Below, one piece after another: positions 42,634 to 50,165 of a stretch of DNA of 64,000 bases. The translations under genes were made by a program, and so were the position numbers. This DNA comes from Butyrivibrio sp. (GTDB lineage Bacteria; Bacillota; Clostridia; Lachnospirales; Lachnospiraceae): NCBI GenBank assembly GCA_016291375.1, contig JAEEXE010000004.1, positions 58,472-122,471 of the forward strand, in the 5' to 3' direction. Position 1 is the stretch's first letter, and each line of letters starts with the position of its first letter. The notes under the pieces were generated by a model. The model was not told the origin of the DNA, did no database searches, and worked only from the letters and a program-made list of their open reading frames with translations.

Positions 42634-42788
42634 GTTGCAAAACAAATGTTTTTGCTTCAATGCTTTTAAAGTTTTTATTTCTATTTTTCTTTTTGCAAAG
42701 GCGTTGTTTGCGATAATTTTTTATGAGGTGAGGGATGGAATCTACGGATTCCCGAAAAAGGATGCCAGGAGAGGGGCATCTTTTTTTG
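42634..42788 (+). ncRNA. Candidate small RNA of about 155 nt
   Basis: A near-consensus promoter at 42599-42627 and an intrinsic terminator (GATGCC-AGGAGAGG-GGCATC-TTTTTTT, 42761-42787) delimit a transcript of about 155 bases. Just before the terminator GGAATC-TACG-GATTCC forms another hairpin, and a purine-rich GAGGTGAGGGATGG lies in front of it. The left part is AT-rich. A 50-codon ORF (42735-42887) overlaps but runs through the terminator and has a poorly spaced ribosome binding site. No known RNA family is recognised. Confidence 0.45.
42760..42788. terminator. Terminator of the candidate small RNA
   Basis: GGATGCC and GGCATC pair around an AGGAGAGG loop, followed by seven T on plus. CCTTTTTC follows on the minus strand, so it may act in both directions. 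Confidence 0.75.
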
Positions 42789-42896
42789 TGGCACAAGAAA
42801 GGGAAAACTCGATTGGAATTCAATCTATATTTCGAGGGCAGTTCAGCCCAAAATCCAATTTATAAAATAATCATTAAATCAGCATAAAATTATCGA

Positions 42897-42921
42897 TATT
42901 GTGCTTTCAAGACGCACAATA
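42897..42921. promoter_or_regulatory. Inverted repeat at the chemoreceptor promoter
   Basis: TATTGTGC-N9-GCACAATA is a perfect 8-base inverted repeat directly upstream of TATAAT at 42926-42931. A further half-site GCACAATAC occurs at 42996-43004 before the chemoreceptor start. The placement between the -35 and -10 positions fits a repressor operator; the protein that binds is unknown. Confidence 0.5.
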
Positions 42922-43044
42922 GTGCTATAATTTAATAAAACTGATGCTCTAAACGGATATTTAATTGTTTTTATGAATAATTGTGGTTGAATAGTGCACA
43001 ATACAATATATTTTACACAATTCCGAGCGGGAAAGGAGCATGAC

Positions 43045-44778
43045 ATGAAGAACACGAAGGTTGCCAACAAGCATGGACAGAAACTTTTGATCAACGTCAT
43101 CATGATAGTTATTGCTGTTGTTATACTTATAGCGACTATTTTGACAATTGTTTCTTCCAATACCATCAAAAACACGTACAACAAACTTATTGTTGAGGAA
43201 TTGAAAGCAACATGTGAGCACCTTAATAGTGAAACCGGTGGGCTCGAGGACGGTGCTGACTGGTCATATGTTGATGGTAGGGTCATCAAGGGCGAAGGAG
43301 ATGTAACCGAAGAAATCGGAGCAATGATAGATAAACTTCATGCTCAGACAGGTATTGATTACACAATATTCTATGGTGACACGCGTATTCTTACCACCAT
43401 CATGAAAAAGGGAACAAACGAAAGGCTTGTTGGAACCAAGGCCTCCGATGCGGTAATAAAGGCAACACTTAACGGCAAGAGCGATTATCATTCAACTTCT
43501 CTTAAGATTGAGGGAATGCCCTATTATGGATATTACACGCCGATTATAAATTCCGATGGCACAGTATTTGGAATGGTATTCTCCGGAAGAGAAAGTTCAG
43601 ACGTTAAAGCTTCCATTGCAGGAAGTACATCTAACATGATCGCGCTTGCGATAATTCTTACAATTCTTATTTCCGCAGGCGGATTATTCCTTGCTTTCCG
43701 TGTTTCAAAGCAGATGCAGGGAATCGCAAAGTTTGTTGATGATATTGCCAGTGGATCACTTAAGAGCGATTTTGATGAAAAGATAATTGATAATAAAAAC
43801 GAGATTGGTGCTATTGCTGAGAGCGCTGCAATCCTCAGCAAGAAGTTTGATGAGGTTATTTCAAGAACCAAGGATATGTCGGCAAATCTTAATAGCGCAG
43901 GACTTGAGCTTTCGGAGTCATCATCTCAGGCTGCAGCCGCTTCTTCTCAGGTTACAGATGCAATCGGAGAAGTAAGTAAAGGTGCGGTATCACAGGCTGA
44001 GAGCGTTCAGAATGCTGCTTCCAGTACTGATACTATCGGAAATAACATAGATCTTATATCAGAAAAGGTTATAACTCTTGACGAAGCTGCCAAGAAGATG
44101 CAGGAAAGCTGTGATAAGGCTACAGGAGCTCTGGTTGAGATCGTCACACAGAACACTGCTGTTGCAGAAGCTGTAAGCGAGATAGGAACGACAATTAACG
44201 CAACTAACAGTAGTGCAAATGAGATTGCTAAGTTCTCTGATGCTATCAATGAGATCGCATCCCAGACCAATCTTTTGTCATTGAATGCAAGTATAGAGGC
44301 AGCAAGAGCCGGTGAAGCAGGTAAAGGCTTTGCGGTTGTTGCCGATGAGATCAGGCAGCTCGCCGATCAGTCCAAGAACAGCGCGGACGAGATCAAGGCT
44401 ATTGTAGAAAAGCTTCTTGAAGATGCACAGGCTTCCGTTAAGGTTATGGATTCCCTTAATAACAGTATTGCACTTCAGGGAGAGAGCATTACTTCTACTC
44501 AGAATGATATGGCTGAAATGTCTGACAACGTAGGCGTAGTAACAGAGAATACAAGAAATATCGCAGGTATGGTAGATGCTCTTAATGATGCTAAGGTTGC
44601 ACTTGTGGAGATAGTTCAGGATCTGTCTGCTATATCCGAAGAAAACGCAGCTTCTTCACAGGAAACCAATGCTTCTATGCAGGAGCTTAATGCTACATTT
44701 ACTATAATTGATGAAGCAGCAAGAAAACTTCAGGATCTTTCGGGAGAACTGGAAGATACCATTAGCTACTTCAAATAA
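43045..44778 (+). CDS. Methyl-accepting chemotaxis protein with extracellular Cache-type sensor
   Basis: 577 aa from the ATG with AAGGAG upstream (track start 42994). A first transmembrane helix (about 14-38) is followed by an extracellular sensor of about 160 residues, probably a single Cache domain ([17 protein letters not shown] and [15 protein letters not shown]). A second helix (about 200-225), a HAMP region and a long coiled-coil signalling domain follow. The hairpin tip [24 protein letters not shown] and adjacent methylation helices are clear. It ends in SYFK with no pentapeptide tether. It should signal to CheA/CheW. Ligand unknown. Monocistronic, with a palindromic site at its promoter. 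Confidence 0.94.
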   Translation: MKNTKVANKHGQKLLINVIMIVIAVVILIATILTIVSSNTIKNTYNKLIVEELKATCEHLNSETGGLEDGADWSYVDGRVIKGEGDVTEEIGAMIDKLHAQTGIDYTIFYGDTRILTTIMKKGTNERLVGTKASDAVIKATLNGKSDYHSTSLKIEGMPYYGYYTPIINSDGTVFGMVFSGRESSDVKASIAGSTSNMIALAIILTILISAGGLFLAFRVSKQMQGIAKFVDDIASGSLKSDFDEKIIDNKNEIGAIAESAAILSKKFDEVISRTKDMSANLNSAGLELSESSSQAAAASSQVTDAIGEVSKGAVSQAESVQNAASSTDTIGNNIDLISEKVITLDEAAKKMQESCDKATGALVEIVTQNTAVAEAVSEIGTTINATNSSANEIAKFSDAINEIASQTNLLSLNASIEAARAGEAGKGFAVVADEIRQLADQSKNSADEIKAIVEKLLEDAQASVKVMDSLNNSIALQGESITSTQNDMAEMSDNVGVVTENTRNIAGMVDALNDAKVALVEIVQDLSAISEENAASSQETNASMQELNATFTIIDEAARKLQDLSGELEDTISYFK

Positions 44779-44817
44779 TAAGTGCTTAAGAGATCCTTTC
44801 CATCTCAGCAAAGGCTG

Positions 44818-44852
44818 CCCGGGCGACCATGAGTCGTTCGGGTGGTTTTTTT
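44818..44852 (+). terminator. Terminator of the chemoreceptor gene
   Basis: CCCGGGCGAC pairs with GTCGTTCGGG, with two G-U pairs in RNA, followed by TGG and eight T. Confidence 0.85.
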
Positions 44853-44885
44853 ACGAAAATTAACGAAAACACAGGCTTCTACTCT

Positions 44886-44913
44886 TTGTTTTATCGGATT
44901 TTTGCATTATAAT
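44886..44913 (+). promoter_or_regulatory. Promoter of the TetR-sortase operon
   Basis: TTGTTT at 44886-44891, a 16-base spacer and a perfect TATAAT at 44908-44913. Confidence 0.7.
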
Positions 44914-44917
44914 TAGA

Positions 44918-44937
44918 GTGTGATATAGTAGTCACAC
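44918..44937. promoter_or_regulatory. Candidate TetR-family operator
   Basis: GTGTGA-TATAGTAG-TCACAC is a perfect inverted repeat of 6+8+6 bases placed at the expected transcript start of the TetR gene. It is the size and position expected for autoregulation by a TetR dimer. Confidence 0.6.
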
Positions 44938-44971
44938 CCATTTATATAATAATTGAAAAGAGATTATTTCT

Positions 44972-45580
44972 ATGCCCCCTAAACCACGATTTACAAGAGA
45001 AGAAATGGTAGAAGCGGCCTTGGATATTGTACGCAAAAAAGGCGTCGAGGCTCTTACTGCCAGAGAACTTGCGGATGTTCTTGGATGCTCCGCAAGGCCT
45101 ATTTTTACTGCGTTTGAAAATATGGATGATCTAAAACAGGAAGTAAGAAAAGCTGTTGGACGTATCATCGAAGAATACGCCAGTAAGTCAATGGATTACG
45201 ATCCTCCTTTTAAGAAGGCAGGCTTGCAGATTATTCAATTTGCGATTAATGAGCCTAATCTTTATAAGATGATATTTATGTCTTCTGTCAAGCGTCCTTT
45301 AAGTTTTCAGGAATTATTCAAGATGCACACCGGAGATAATAATTTCGAAGATGTGCTAATAAATGCGCATCATATTACAAGGGAACAGGCCACATATCTT
45401 TTTGAACATATGTGGATATATACCTATGGTATCAGCGTCCTTTGTGCTCTTAATATGTGCAAATTCAGTGACGACGAACTTAGCAATATGCTTGGGATTG
45501 AGTTCTGGTCTCTCCTTCAGTATGTCAAGAATAATAATCTAAACATACAGATGGTACCGCCTGAAAAAGTAAGAGGCTGA
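44972..45580 (+). CDS. TetR/AcrR family transcriptional regulator
   Basis: 202 aa. The N-terminal helix-turn-helix (REEMVEAALDIVRKKGVEAL, then ARELADVLGCSARPIFTAFE) is typical of TetR regulators. The all-helical C-terminal ligand domain carries no diagnostic features, so the effector is unknown. The stop codon lies one base before the sortase start, so the two genes are coupled. A palindromic candidate operator overlaps its own transcript start, suggesting it represses itself and the sortase. Confidence 0.92.
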   Translation: MPPKPRFTREEMVEAALDIVRKKGVEALTARELADVLGCSARPIFTAFENMDDLKQEVRKAVGRIIEEYASKSMDYDPPFKKAGLQIIQFAINEPNLYKMIFMSSVKRPLSFQELFKMHTGDNNFEDVLINAHHITREQATYLFEHMWIYTYGISVLCALNMCKFSDDELSNMLGIEFWSLLQYVKNNNLNIQMVPPEKVRG

Positions 45581-45581
45581 T

Positions 45582-46355
45582 ATGATTAAAGACAAGAAGA
45601 TAAAGATAATACTCATTATAATCTGTGTTTTCATTGTTGCTTTTCAGGGTGTAAATCTGTTTTTTGACCTAAAATACTATGGTGAAGCCAGACAGAAGTA
45701 TGATTTTATACGAGAAATCTATGTGGATGATGCAATCAATGAGGATGACAGCGGTGAAGGTTATCCAAGACTTGATATAGATATGGACAAGCTTCGCGCT
45801 ATGAACGAGGATTTTACAGGATGGATATATTTTCCTTATCTTGCCCTTAGTTATCCTGTGGTAAAAGAAAAAGAGATTGACGAGTATATGTATAAGACAT
45901 TCGATGGTTCGAGAAACAAAGCGGGCTGTCTGTATGAAGATATACTAAGTGATTCAAATTTCTGCGGAAGACACGATATTATTTTTGGCCACAATATGAA
46001 GGATGGCTCTATGTTTGGTGCATTAAACACTTTAAACGGATCCAAAGGGAACTTCATGACAGGGGACAATGCCAGATTTTATGTCTATACTGACGACAAG
46101 GTGTATCAATACAGGGTTTTTGCTTATTATGTGACTTCGAGCGGAAGCGGTGCATACAGCGTTGTCGGAAGCGATAAGGAATACGACAATTTCATATCTT
46201 TTATCAAGATGAATAATGCCATGACGATTCCTTCGGATATTGATTTTTCCAAAAGAGATTCAATCCTTACTTTGTCTACCTGCAGTGGTAAGTCAGGAGG
46301 AGATGGAAGGTTCGTTGTTCATTCCGTCAAAACAGATACCTGGGATATGGACTGA
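45582..46355 (+). CDS. srtB: Class B sortase
   Basis: 257 aa. An N-terminal membrane anchor (about 8-28) precedes a catalytic domain with the sortase triad: His in IIFGHNMKDGSMFGAL (about residue 131), Cys in LTLSTCSG (about 230) and Arg in GRFVVHS (about 240). The GWIYFPYLALSYPVV and FGALNTLN segments point to class B. Sortases B attach heme-uptake, pilus or other proteins through NPQTN-like signals. No substrate with an LPXTG or NPQTN-type sorting signal was found beside it. The start follows the TetR stop by one base. Confidence 0.93.
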   Translation: MIKDKKIKIILIIICVFIVAFQGVNLFFDLKYYGEARQKYDFIREIYVDDAINEDDSGEGYPRLDIDMDKLRAMNEDFTGWIYFPYLALSYPVVKEKEIDEYMYKTFDGSRNKAGCLYEDILSDSNFCGRHDIIFGHNMKDGSMFGALNTLNGSKGNFMTGDNARFYVYTDDKVYQYRVFAYYVTSSGSGAYSVVGSDKEYDNFISFIKMNNAMTIPSDIDFSKRDSILTLSTCSGKSGGDGRFVVHSVKTDTWDMD

Positions 46356-46383
46356 TATATATTCTCAATTTAAAATGCAAACA

Positions 46384-46451
46384 ATTTGCAAATGCTATTG
46401 ACAAGTGGTTTTATGGTTGCTAAAATCAAAAACTGCAAGCGATTTGCAAAT
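46384..46451. promoter_or_regulatory. Promoter and paired ATTTGCAAAT sites upstream of the zinc lipoprotein
   Basis: A near-perfect promoter (TTGACA at 46398-46403, 17 bases, TAAAAT at 46421-46426) is bracketed by two copies of the palindrome ATTTGCAAAT, at 46384-46393 just upstream of the -35 and at 46442-46451 just past the expected start. A second possible -35 (TTGCAT) with TATAAG follows. The paired palindromes suggest repressor sites, plausibly for a zinc-responsive regulator given the gene downstream (inference). Confidence 0.6.
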
Positions 46452-46527
46452 GTGTTGCATTTTTTGTTTGCGTAAAATTATAAGATCACGCGTGAGAATA
46501 TAGATTTGACGGAGGATTAGGGCAATT

Positions 46528-47643
46528 ATGAAAAAATGTTTTGCTGTAGTTATGGCCGCAGTACTTTCACTTGGCGTTTTGTCGGCTTGTGGAAATGCAG
46601 GTACGAGCGAAAATACAGATACCAAGGAAGAAGCGACTCTTTCTAAGCTTGATAACCAGGCTGCAAGTGAGGAAGCTTCCCAAAAGGCAGAAGATGCCAA
46701 GATCAGTGTAGTAACCACTATTTTCCCTGAGTACGACTGGGTTAAGGTTATAAGTGGTGATGCTTCTGATAATGTTGATATTTCCATGCTTCTTGATAAC
46801 GGTGTTGATCTTCACAGTTTTCAGCCTACTGCTGATGATATTATGAAGATTGCAACCTGTGATATGTTCATCTATGTTGGCGGCGAATCCGATGAGTGGG
46901 TTGAAGATGCACTCAAGGAAGCAACCAATAAAGACATGGTTGTGATTAACCTTCTTGATGTTCTTGGTGGTAATGTAAAAGAGGAAGAAGTAATAGAAGG
47001 TATGGAAGCTGAAGAAGAGCATGAGCATGGCGAAGAACATGAAGATTCCGATGAGCATGAACATGAAGAAGGTGACGAGCACGAGGAAGGAGAAGAGGAA
47101 GAGGTAGAGTATGACGAGCACGTATGGCTTTCTCTTTCAAATGCTTCACTTATCTGTGATGCGATCGCAGACGGACTTTCCAAGGTGGATCCTGACAATG
47201 CAGGAACTTATGCTGAGAATGCAAATGCTTATAAGCAAAAACTTATGACTCTGGATTCGGAATATAAGAACGTTGTTAGCAGTGCTACCAACAAGACACT
47301 TCTTTTTGGCGACAGATTCCCTTTCAGATATCTTGTTGATGATTACGGGCTTGATTATTACGCTGCTTTTGTTGGATGCTCTGCAGAGACTGAAGCAAGC
47401 TTTGAAACTGTAGCTTTCCTTTCAGGAAAAGTTGACGAGCTTGGACTTAAGAGTGTTATGACTATTGAAAGTTCTGACAAGAAGATTGCAGAGACCATCA
47501 TTAATAATACAAAGACCAAGGATCAGAATATCCTTACTCTTGATTCCATGCAGTCTACAACCTCCGAAGATGTATCAGCCGGAACAACTTATCTTACAAT
47601 TATGCAGTCTAATCTTGAAGTGTTAAAAGAAGCACTTAATTAA
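46528..47643 (+). CDS. znuA: Zinc ABC transporter substrate-binding lipoprotein
   Basis: 371 aa. A lipoprotein signal with lipobox LSAC places the acylated cysteine near residue 21. The protein follows the ZnuA/AdcA (TroA-like) fold: VTTIFPEYDWVKVISGD, DLHSFQPTADD (metal His), a His/Glu-rich loop (EHEHGEEHEDSDEHEHEEGD type, about residues 165-200), DEHVWLS (metal His), and the later VTNK/GDRFPFRYL and ETEAS segments. The loop is typical of zinc rather than manganese binders. The permease and ATPase genes are not adjacent, so it works with components encoded elsewhere. GGAGG precedes the ATG. A strong promoter with two palindromic sites lies upstream. Confidence 0.92.
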   Translation: MKKCFAVVMAAVLSLGVLSACGNAGTSENTDTKEEATLSKLDNQAASEEASQKAEDAKISVVTTIFPEYDWVKVISGDASDNVDISMLLDNGVDLHSFQPTADDIMKIATCDMFIYVGGESDEWVEDALKEATNKDMVVINLLDVLGGNVKEEEVIEGMEAEEEHEHGEEHEDSDEHEHEEGDEHEEGEEEEVEYDEHVWLSLSNASLICDAIADGLSKVDPDNAGTYAENANAYKQKLMTLDSEYKNVVSSATNKTLLFGDRFPFRYLVDDYGLDYYAAFVGCSAETEASFETVAFLSGKVDELGLKSVMTIESSDKKIAETIINNTKTKDQNILTLDSMQSTTSEDVSAGTTYLTIMQSNLEVLKEALN

Positions 47644-47659
47644 AGTGTTAAAATAATGC

Positions 47660-47687
47660 TTGACGCCCAAATTTTTTATGATATAAT
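47660..47687 (+). promoter_or_regulatory. Promoter of rpsU
   Basis: TTGACG at 47660-47665, a 16-base spacer and TATAAT at 47682-47687. The leader to the rpsU start is about 85 bases. Confidence 0.8.
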
Positions 47688-47780
47688 TATTCATGTTATG
47701 TGAGCTTATAGGCTCGGAGCATAATAAATAACCCAATCAGTCATGTACTTGAAGGGACTGAAGGGAGGGTAAGAGTAGAG

Positions 47781-47957
47781 ATGTCAACTGTAGTAGTAAA
47801 AGAAAACGAGACTTTGGATAGCGCGCTTCGTCGCTTCAAGAGAAGTTGTGCAAAGGCTGGTATCCAGCAGGAAATTCGTAAGAGAGAGCATTACGAGAAG
47901 CCTAGCGTTAGACGCAAGAAAAAGTCTGAGGCAGCTAGAAAGCGCAAATATAACTAA
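47781..47957 (+). CDS. rpsU: 30S ribosomal protein S21
   Basis: A 58-residue protein too short for the ORF track. It starts [20 protein letters not shown] and continues [21 protein letters not shown] with a basic C-terminus ([15 protein letters not shown]), the typical S21 sequence. S21 is a late-assembling small-subunit protein. GGGAGGG lies upstream of the ATG. It has its own promoter at 47660-47687 and a terminator 11 bases after the stop, so it is monocistronic here. Confidence 0.97.
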   Translation: MSTVVVKENETLDSALRRFKRSCAKAGIQQEIRKREHYEKPSVRRKKKSEAARKRKYN

Positions 47958-47967
47958 GTCAGATATG

Positions 47968-48000
47968 AAAAATCCTTGGATCATTCCAAGGATTTTTTTT
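47968..48000 (+). terminator. Terminator of rpsU
   Basis: AAAAATCCTTGGA pairs perfectly with TCCAAGGATTTTT around a TCAT loop and ends in eight T. Confidence 0.95.
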
Positions 48001-48007
48001 ATAAAAA

Positions 48008-48029
48008 AAGAAATTCAGATGAATTTCTT
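48008..48029. other. Left flanking hairpin of repeat copy 2
   Basis: AAGAAATTC-AGAT-GAATTTCTT is a perfect 9-base inverted repeat. It stands at the same place relative to the repeat core as the hairpin at 3471-3502 does for copy 1. Confidence 0.6.
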
Positions 48030-48047
48030 GTTTTTATAAAAAAAAAT

Positions 48048-48135
48048 CGCTCCGCTTTGGATGCGCATCGACGCGTAAGGAAATATTGCATAAATGCAAC
48101 CGCGTCTCGCGCGAGAATGTTGCAAGCAACATTCT
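48048..48135. repeat. Structured intergenic repeat element, copy 2
   Basis: 88 bases aligning along the whole length with 3511-3598 (shared CGCTCCGCT-TGGATGCGCA start and CGCGAGAATG-TTGCAAGC-end). The hairpins are preserved though bases differ: GAATGTTGC-AA-GCAACATTC here against GAATGTCGC-AA-GCGACATTC in copy 1, and GACGCG/CGCGTC here against CTCGCGC/GCGCGAG there. Such compensating changes indicate that pairing is maintained. Confidence 0.75.
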
Positions 48136-48150
48136 ATGTATGATATAGGT

Positions 48151-48220
48151 GTCGAAAAGCAAGCGCGGCTCAGCTTTGAATGCTTGCATTCGAAAGCTGA
48201 GCCACGTTTGCTTTAACGAC
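48151..48220. other. 70-base near-perfect palindrome
   Basis: The arm from GTCGAAAAGCAAGCGCGG through CTCAGCTTTGAATGC pairs with GCATTCGAAAGCTGAG through CCACGTTTGCTTTAACGAC, about 33 base pairs with a few mismatches and bulges and a minimal TT loop. No T-run follows. It is too long and too perfect to be chance. Confidence 0.75.
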
Positions 48221-48224
48221 CCTA

Positions 48225-48281
48225 ACAAACATGAGGAAAAAAGCTGTTTGCGCAGCAAATCAGCGATTTCCGAATGTTTGT
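48225..48281. other. Nested hairpin
   Basis: ACAAACAT at 48225-48232 pairs with ATGTTTGT at 48274-48281. Inside, GGAAA pairs with TTTCC, and GCTG-TTTGC pairs with GCAAA-T-CAGC around a GCA loop. It follows the 70-base palindrome with only 4 bases between. Confidence 0.65.
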
Positions 48282-48410
48282 AGAATTGCGAGAATGGCGT
48301 AAGCCATGGAGCAATTCGTATATCATACAATATAAACATCAAAATTATGCGTTAAGTGATAGAATTGCGAGAATGGCGCAAGCCATGGAGCAATTAGTAT
48401 ATCATACAAT
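48281..48410. repeat. Two 51-base direct repeats with internal hairpins
   Basis: TAGAATTGCGAGAATGGCGT continuing to TATCATACAAT at 48281-48331 is repeated at 48360-48410 with two base changes. Each copy contains GAATTGC...GCAATT enclosing ATGGC-GTAA/GCAA-GCCAT. The start-to-start period is 79 bases. Confidence 0.85.
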
Positions 48411-48542
48411 GAATTTAATGTGCTGAGTTTGCACAGCGGCTAAGTCCAACACAACTAAAATTCTTAAGAAATTTCTTTTGACCCGTCTTATAATATGCTA
48501 AAATATTCTTGCTGCTCTGAAATGAGATTAAGGATATAGATT

Positions 48543-49421
48543 ATGATTTTGTATATTTGTATCGCTGCAATTGCAGCGCTTATTATATTATGTATAGCAG
48601 TCATTTACCACGATACACATAACTTTGTTGTTCGTAGCTACGATATAGATACGGACAAGATATCCGGGGACTACACCATGGTTTTTCTTTCTGACCTCCA
48701 TGGATATGTCTACGGGAACAACAATGACAGCCTTATAAAGGCGATTGACGACATTGCTCCTGATGCTGTGATGTGTGCGGGAGATATGTTTATCGGCACT
48801 AGGATCCACGGAAGGATACAGTACGAAGCGGGACTCCATGTGCTTACAGAGCTGGCCGGCAGATACAAGGTGTATATGGCCAACGGCAATCATGAGAAGA
48901 AAATCAAGACATTTACTAAGAAATACGGCAACTTTTATGACAGATACAAGGATACTCTCAAAAGGGCGGGGGTGATCGTTCTTGAGAATGATTCCGTTAA
49001 TATTGAGAATACAGCTATAAGAGTTACAGGCCTCGATCTACCACTTGAGTATTTCAAGAAGATAAGAAAGAGACACATGAATGCCGGTTATATTGATAGA
49101 CTTGTGGGGGCTGCTTTCAAGGACAAATATCAGATCCTTATAGGACACAATCCCCAGTATTTTCCGGAATATGCGGCTTGGGGAGCGGATCTTTCTCTTG
49201 CGGGGCATGTCCACGGCGGCATAATAAGACTTCCTTTTCTTGGGGGAGTTATCTCTCCTTCGATAGCTCTTTTTCCCAAATATGACGGGGGAGAGTTCAG
49301 AATTGGAAACAGGCGTATGATCCTTTCAAGAGGGCTGGGAACGCACACAATCCACGTTAGGATGTTTAATCCCGGAGAAGTTGATGTTATAAGATTACAT
49401 GAGGTAAAAGATGTCACTTGA
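48543..49421 (+). CDS. Membrane-anchored metallophosphoesterase (YkuE-like)
   Basis: 292 aa. An N-terminal transmembrane helix (about 2-22) is followed by a calcineurin-like domain with FLSDLHG (metal Asp/His), AGDMF, NGNHEKK, GHNPQYF and GHVHGG. The order and spacing match YkuE/LpxH-like phosphoesterases; the substrate is not evident. It is unrelated in detail to the secreted 5'-nucleotidases at 3.7-18 kb. Its last codons overlap the scpA start by 11 bases. Confidence 0.9.
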   Translation: MILYICIAAIAALIILCIAVIYHDTHNFVVRSYDIDTDKISGDYTMVFLSDLHGYVYGNNNDSLIKAIDDIAPDAVMCAGDMFIGTRIHGRIQYEAGLHVLTELAGRYKVYMANGNHEKKIKTFTKKYGNFYDRYKDTLKRAGVIVLENDSVNIENTAIRVTGLDLPLEYFKKIRKRHMNAGYIDRLVGAAFKDKYQILIGHNPQYFPEYAAWGADLSLAGHVHGGIIRLPFLGGVISPSIALFPKYDGGEFRIGNRRMILSRGLGTHTIHVRMFNPGEVDVIRLHEVKDVT

Positions 49422-50160
49422 GATCAAACTTCAGGTGTTTGAAGGACCTATGGACCTTCTCATGCATCTGATAGATAAAAACCAAATAGATATCTACGAT
49501 ATTCCTATTGTTACCATAACTGAGCAGTACATGGAATATATCAATGCCATGCACAAGGAAGATATGGAAGTTACCAGTGAGTTCCTTGTTATGGCAGCGA
49601 CTCTTATTGATATTAAGTGCAAGATGCTTCTTCCCAAGGAAGTCAATGAAGAGGGTGAGGAAGAAGATCCCAGAGCAGAGCTTGTTGAGAAACTTCTTGA
49701 GTACAAGATGTACAAGTACATGGCTTATGAGCTCAAGGACAGGCAGATGGACGCTGATATGCAGTGGTACAGGCAAAAAGATATTCCGCAGGAAGTAAAG
49801 GAATATGAGGTGCCCATAGATTTCTCAGAGCTTTTGGGAGATGCTACCCTTACCAAGCTTAACTCAATCTTCCAGGAACTTCTTAAGAGACAAGAAGATA
49901 AGGTGGATCCTATTCGTAGTAAGTTTGGTAACATAGAAAAAGAGGAAGTGGATATGGATGCCAAGACTCTTTACATCAAGGCTTATATCCGCGAGCATAA
50001 GAGGTTCAGCTTCAGAAATCTTCTTGAGAAGCAGCACAGCAAGACAGAGATCATTGTTACTTTCCTTGTGGTACTTGAAGAGATGAAGCTTGGAGAGATA
50101 GAGATCGAACAGGAAGATACGTTCGGAGATATTATTATTACTTCGAGAAAGGCAAGTTAA
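49411..50160 (+). CDS. scpA: Segregation and condensation protein A
   Basis: 249 aa kleisin subunit of the SMC condensin complex. The N-terminus (LEIKLQVFEGPMDLLMHLIDKNQIDIYDIPI) is the signature SMC-head/neck binding region, and the C-terminal winged helix (SFRNLLEKQHSKTEIIVTFLVVLEEMKLG) contacts the other SMC subunit. The start overlaps the preceding phosphoesterase gene by 11 bases and scpB follows after 5 bases, the usual scpAB order. Length is typical. Confidence 0.96.
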   Translation: MSLEIKLQVFEGPMDLLMHLIDKNQIDIYDIPIVTITEQYMEYINAMHKEDMEVTSEFLVMAATLIDIKCKMLLPKEVNEEGEEEDPRAELVEKLLEYKMYKYMAYELKDRQMDADMQWYRQKDIPQEVKEYEVPIDFSELLGDATLTKLNSIFQELLKRQEDKVDPIRSKFGNIEKEEVDMDAKTLYIKAYIREHKRFSFRNLLEKQHSKTEIIVTFLVVLEEMKLGEIEIEQEDTFGDIIITSRKAS

Positions 50161-50165
50161 AAGAT

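Larger units (their letters stand above)
48001..48542. other. Hairpin array between rpsU and the phosphoesterase gene
   Basis: A region of 540 bases without a credible gene but filled with palindromes in succession: 48008-48029, the intergenic repeat copy 2 at 48048-48135, a 70-base near-palindrome at 48151-48220, a nested hairpin at 48225-48281, and two 51-base direct repeats with internal hairpins at 48281-48331 and 48360-48410. The minus-strand ORF at 48034-48342 in the track merely crosses these structures. Confidence 0.7.

Noticed and set aside
42215-42823. 202-residue ORF on the minus strand
   Set aside because: Overlaps the end of alaS, crosses the alaS terminator and the candidate small RNA terminator; no recognisable protein.
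42735-42887. 50-codon ORF starting in the candidate small RNA
   Set aside because: Reads through the intrinsic terminator hairpin, its purine-rich leader is too close to the ATG, and it resembles no known protein. Not excluded, but weaker than the RNA reading.
48034-48342. 102-residue ORF on the minus strand in the hairpin array
   Set aside because: Runs through a succession of palindromes and is not shared between the two copies of the repeat element.
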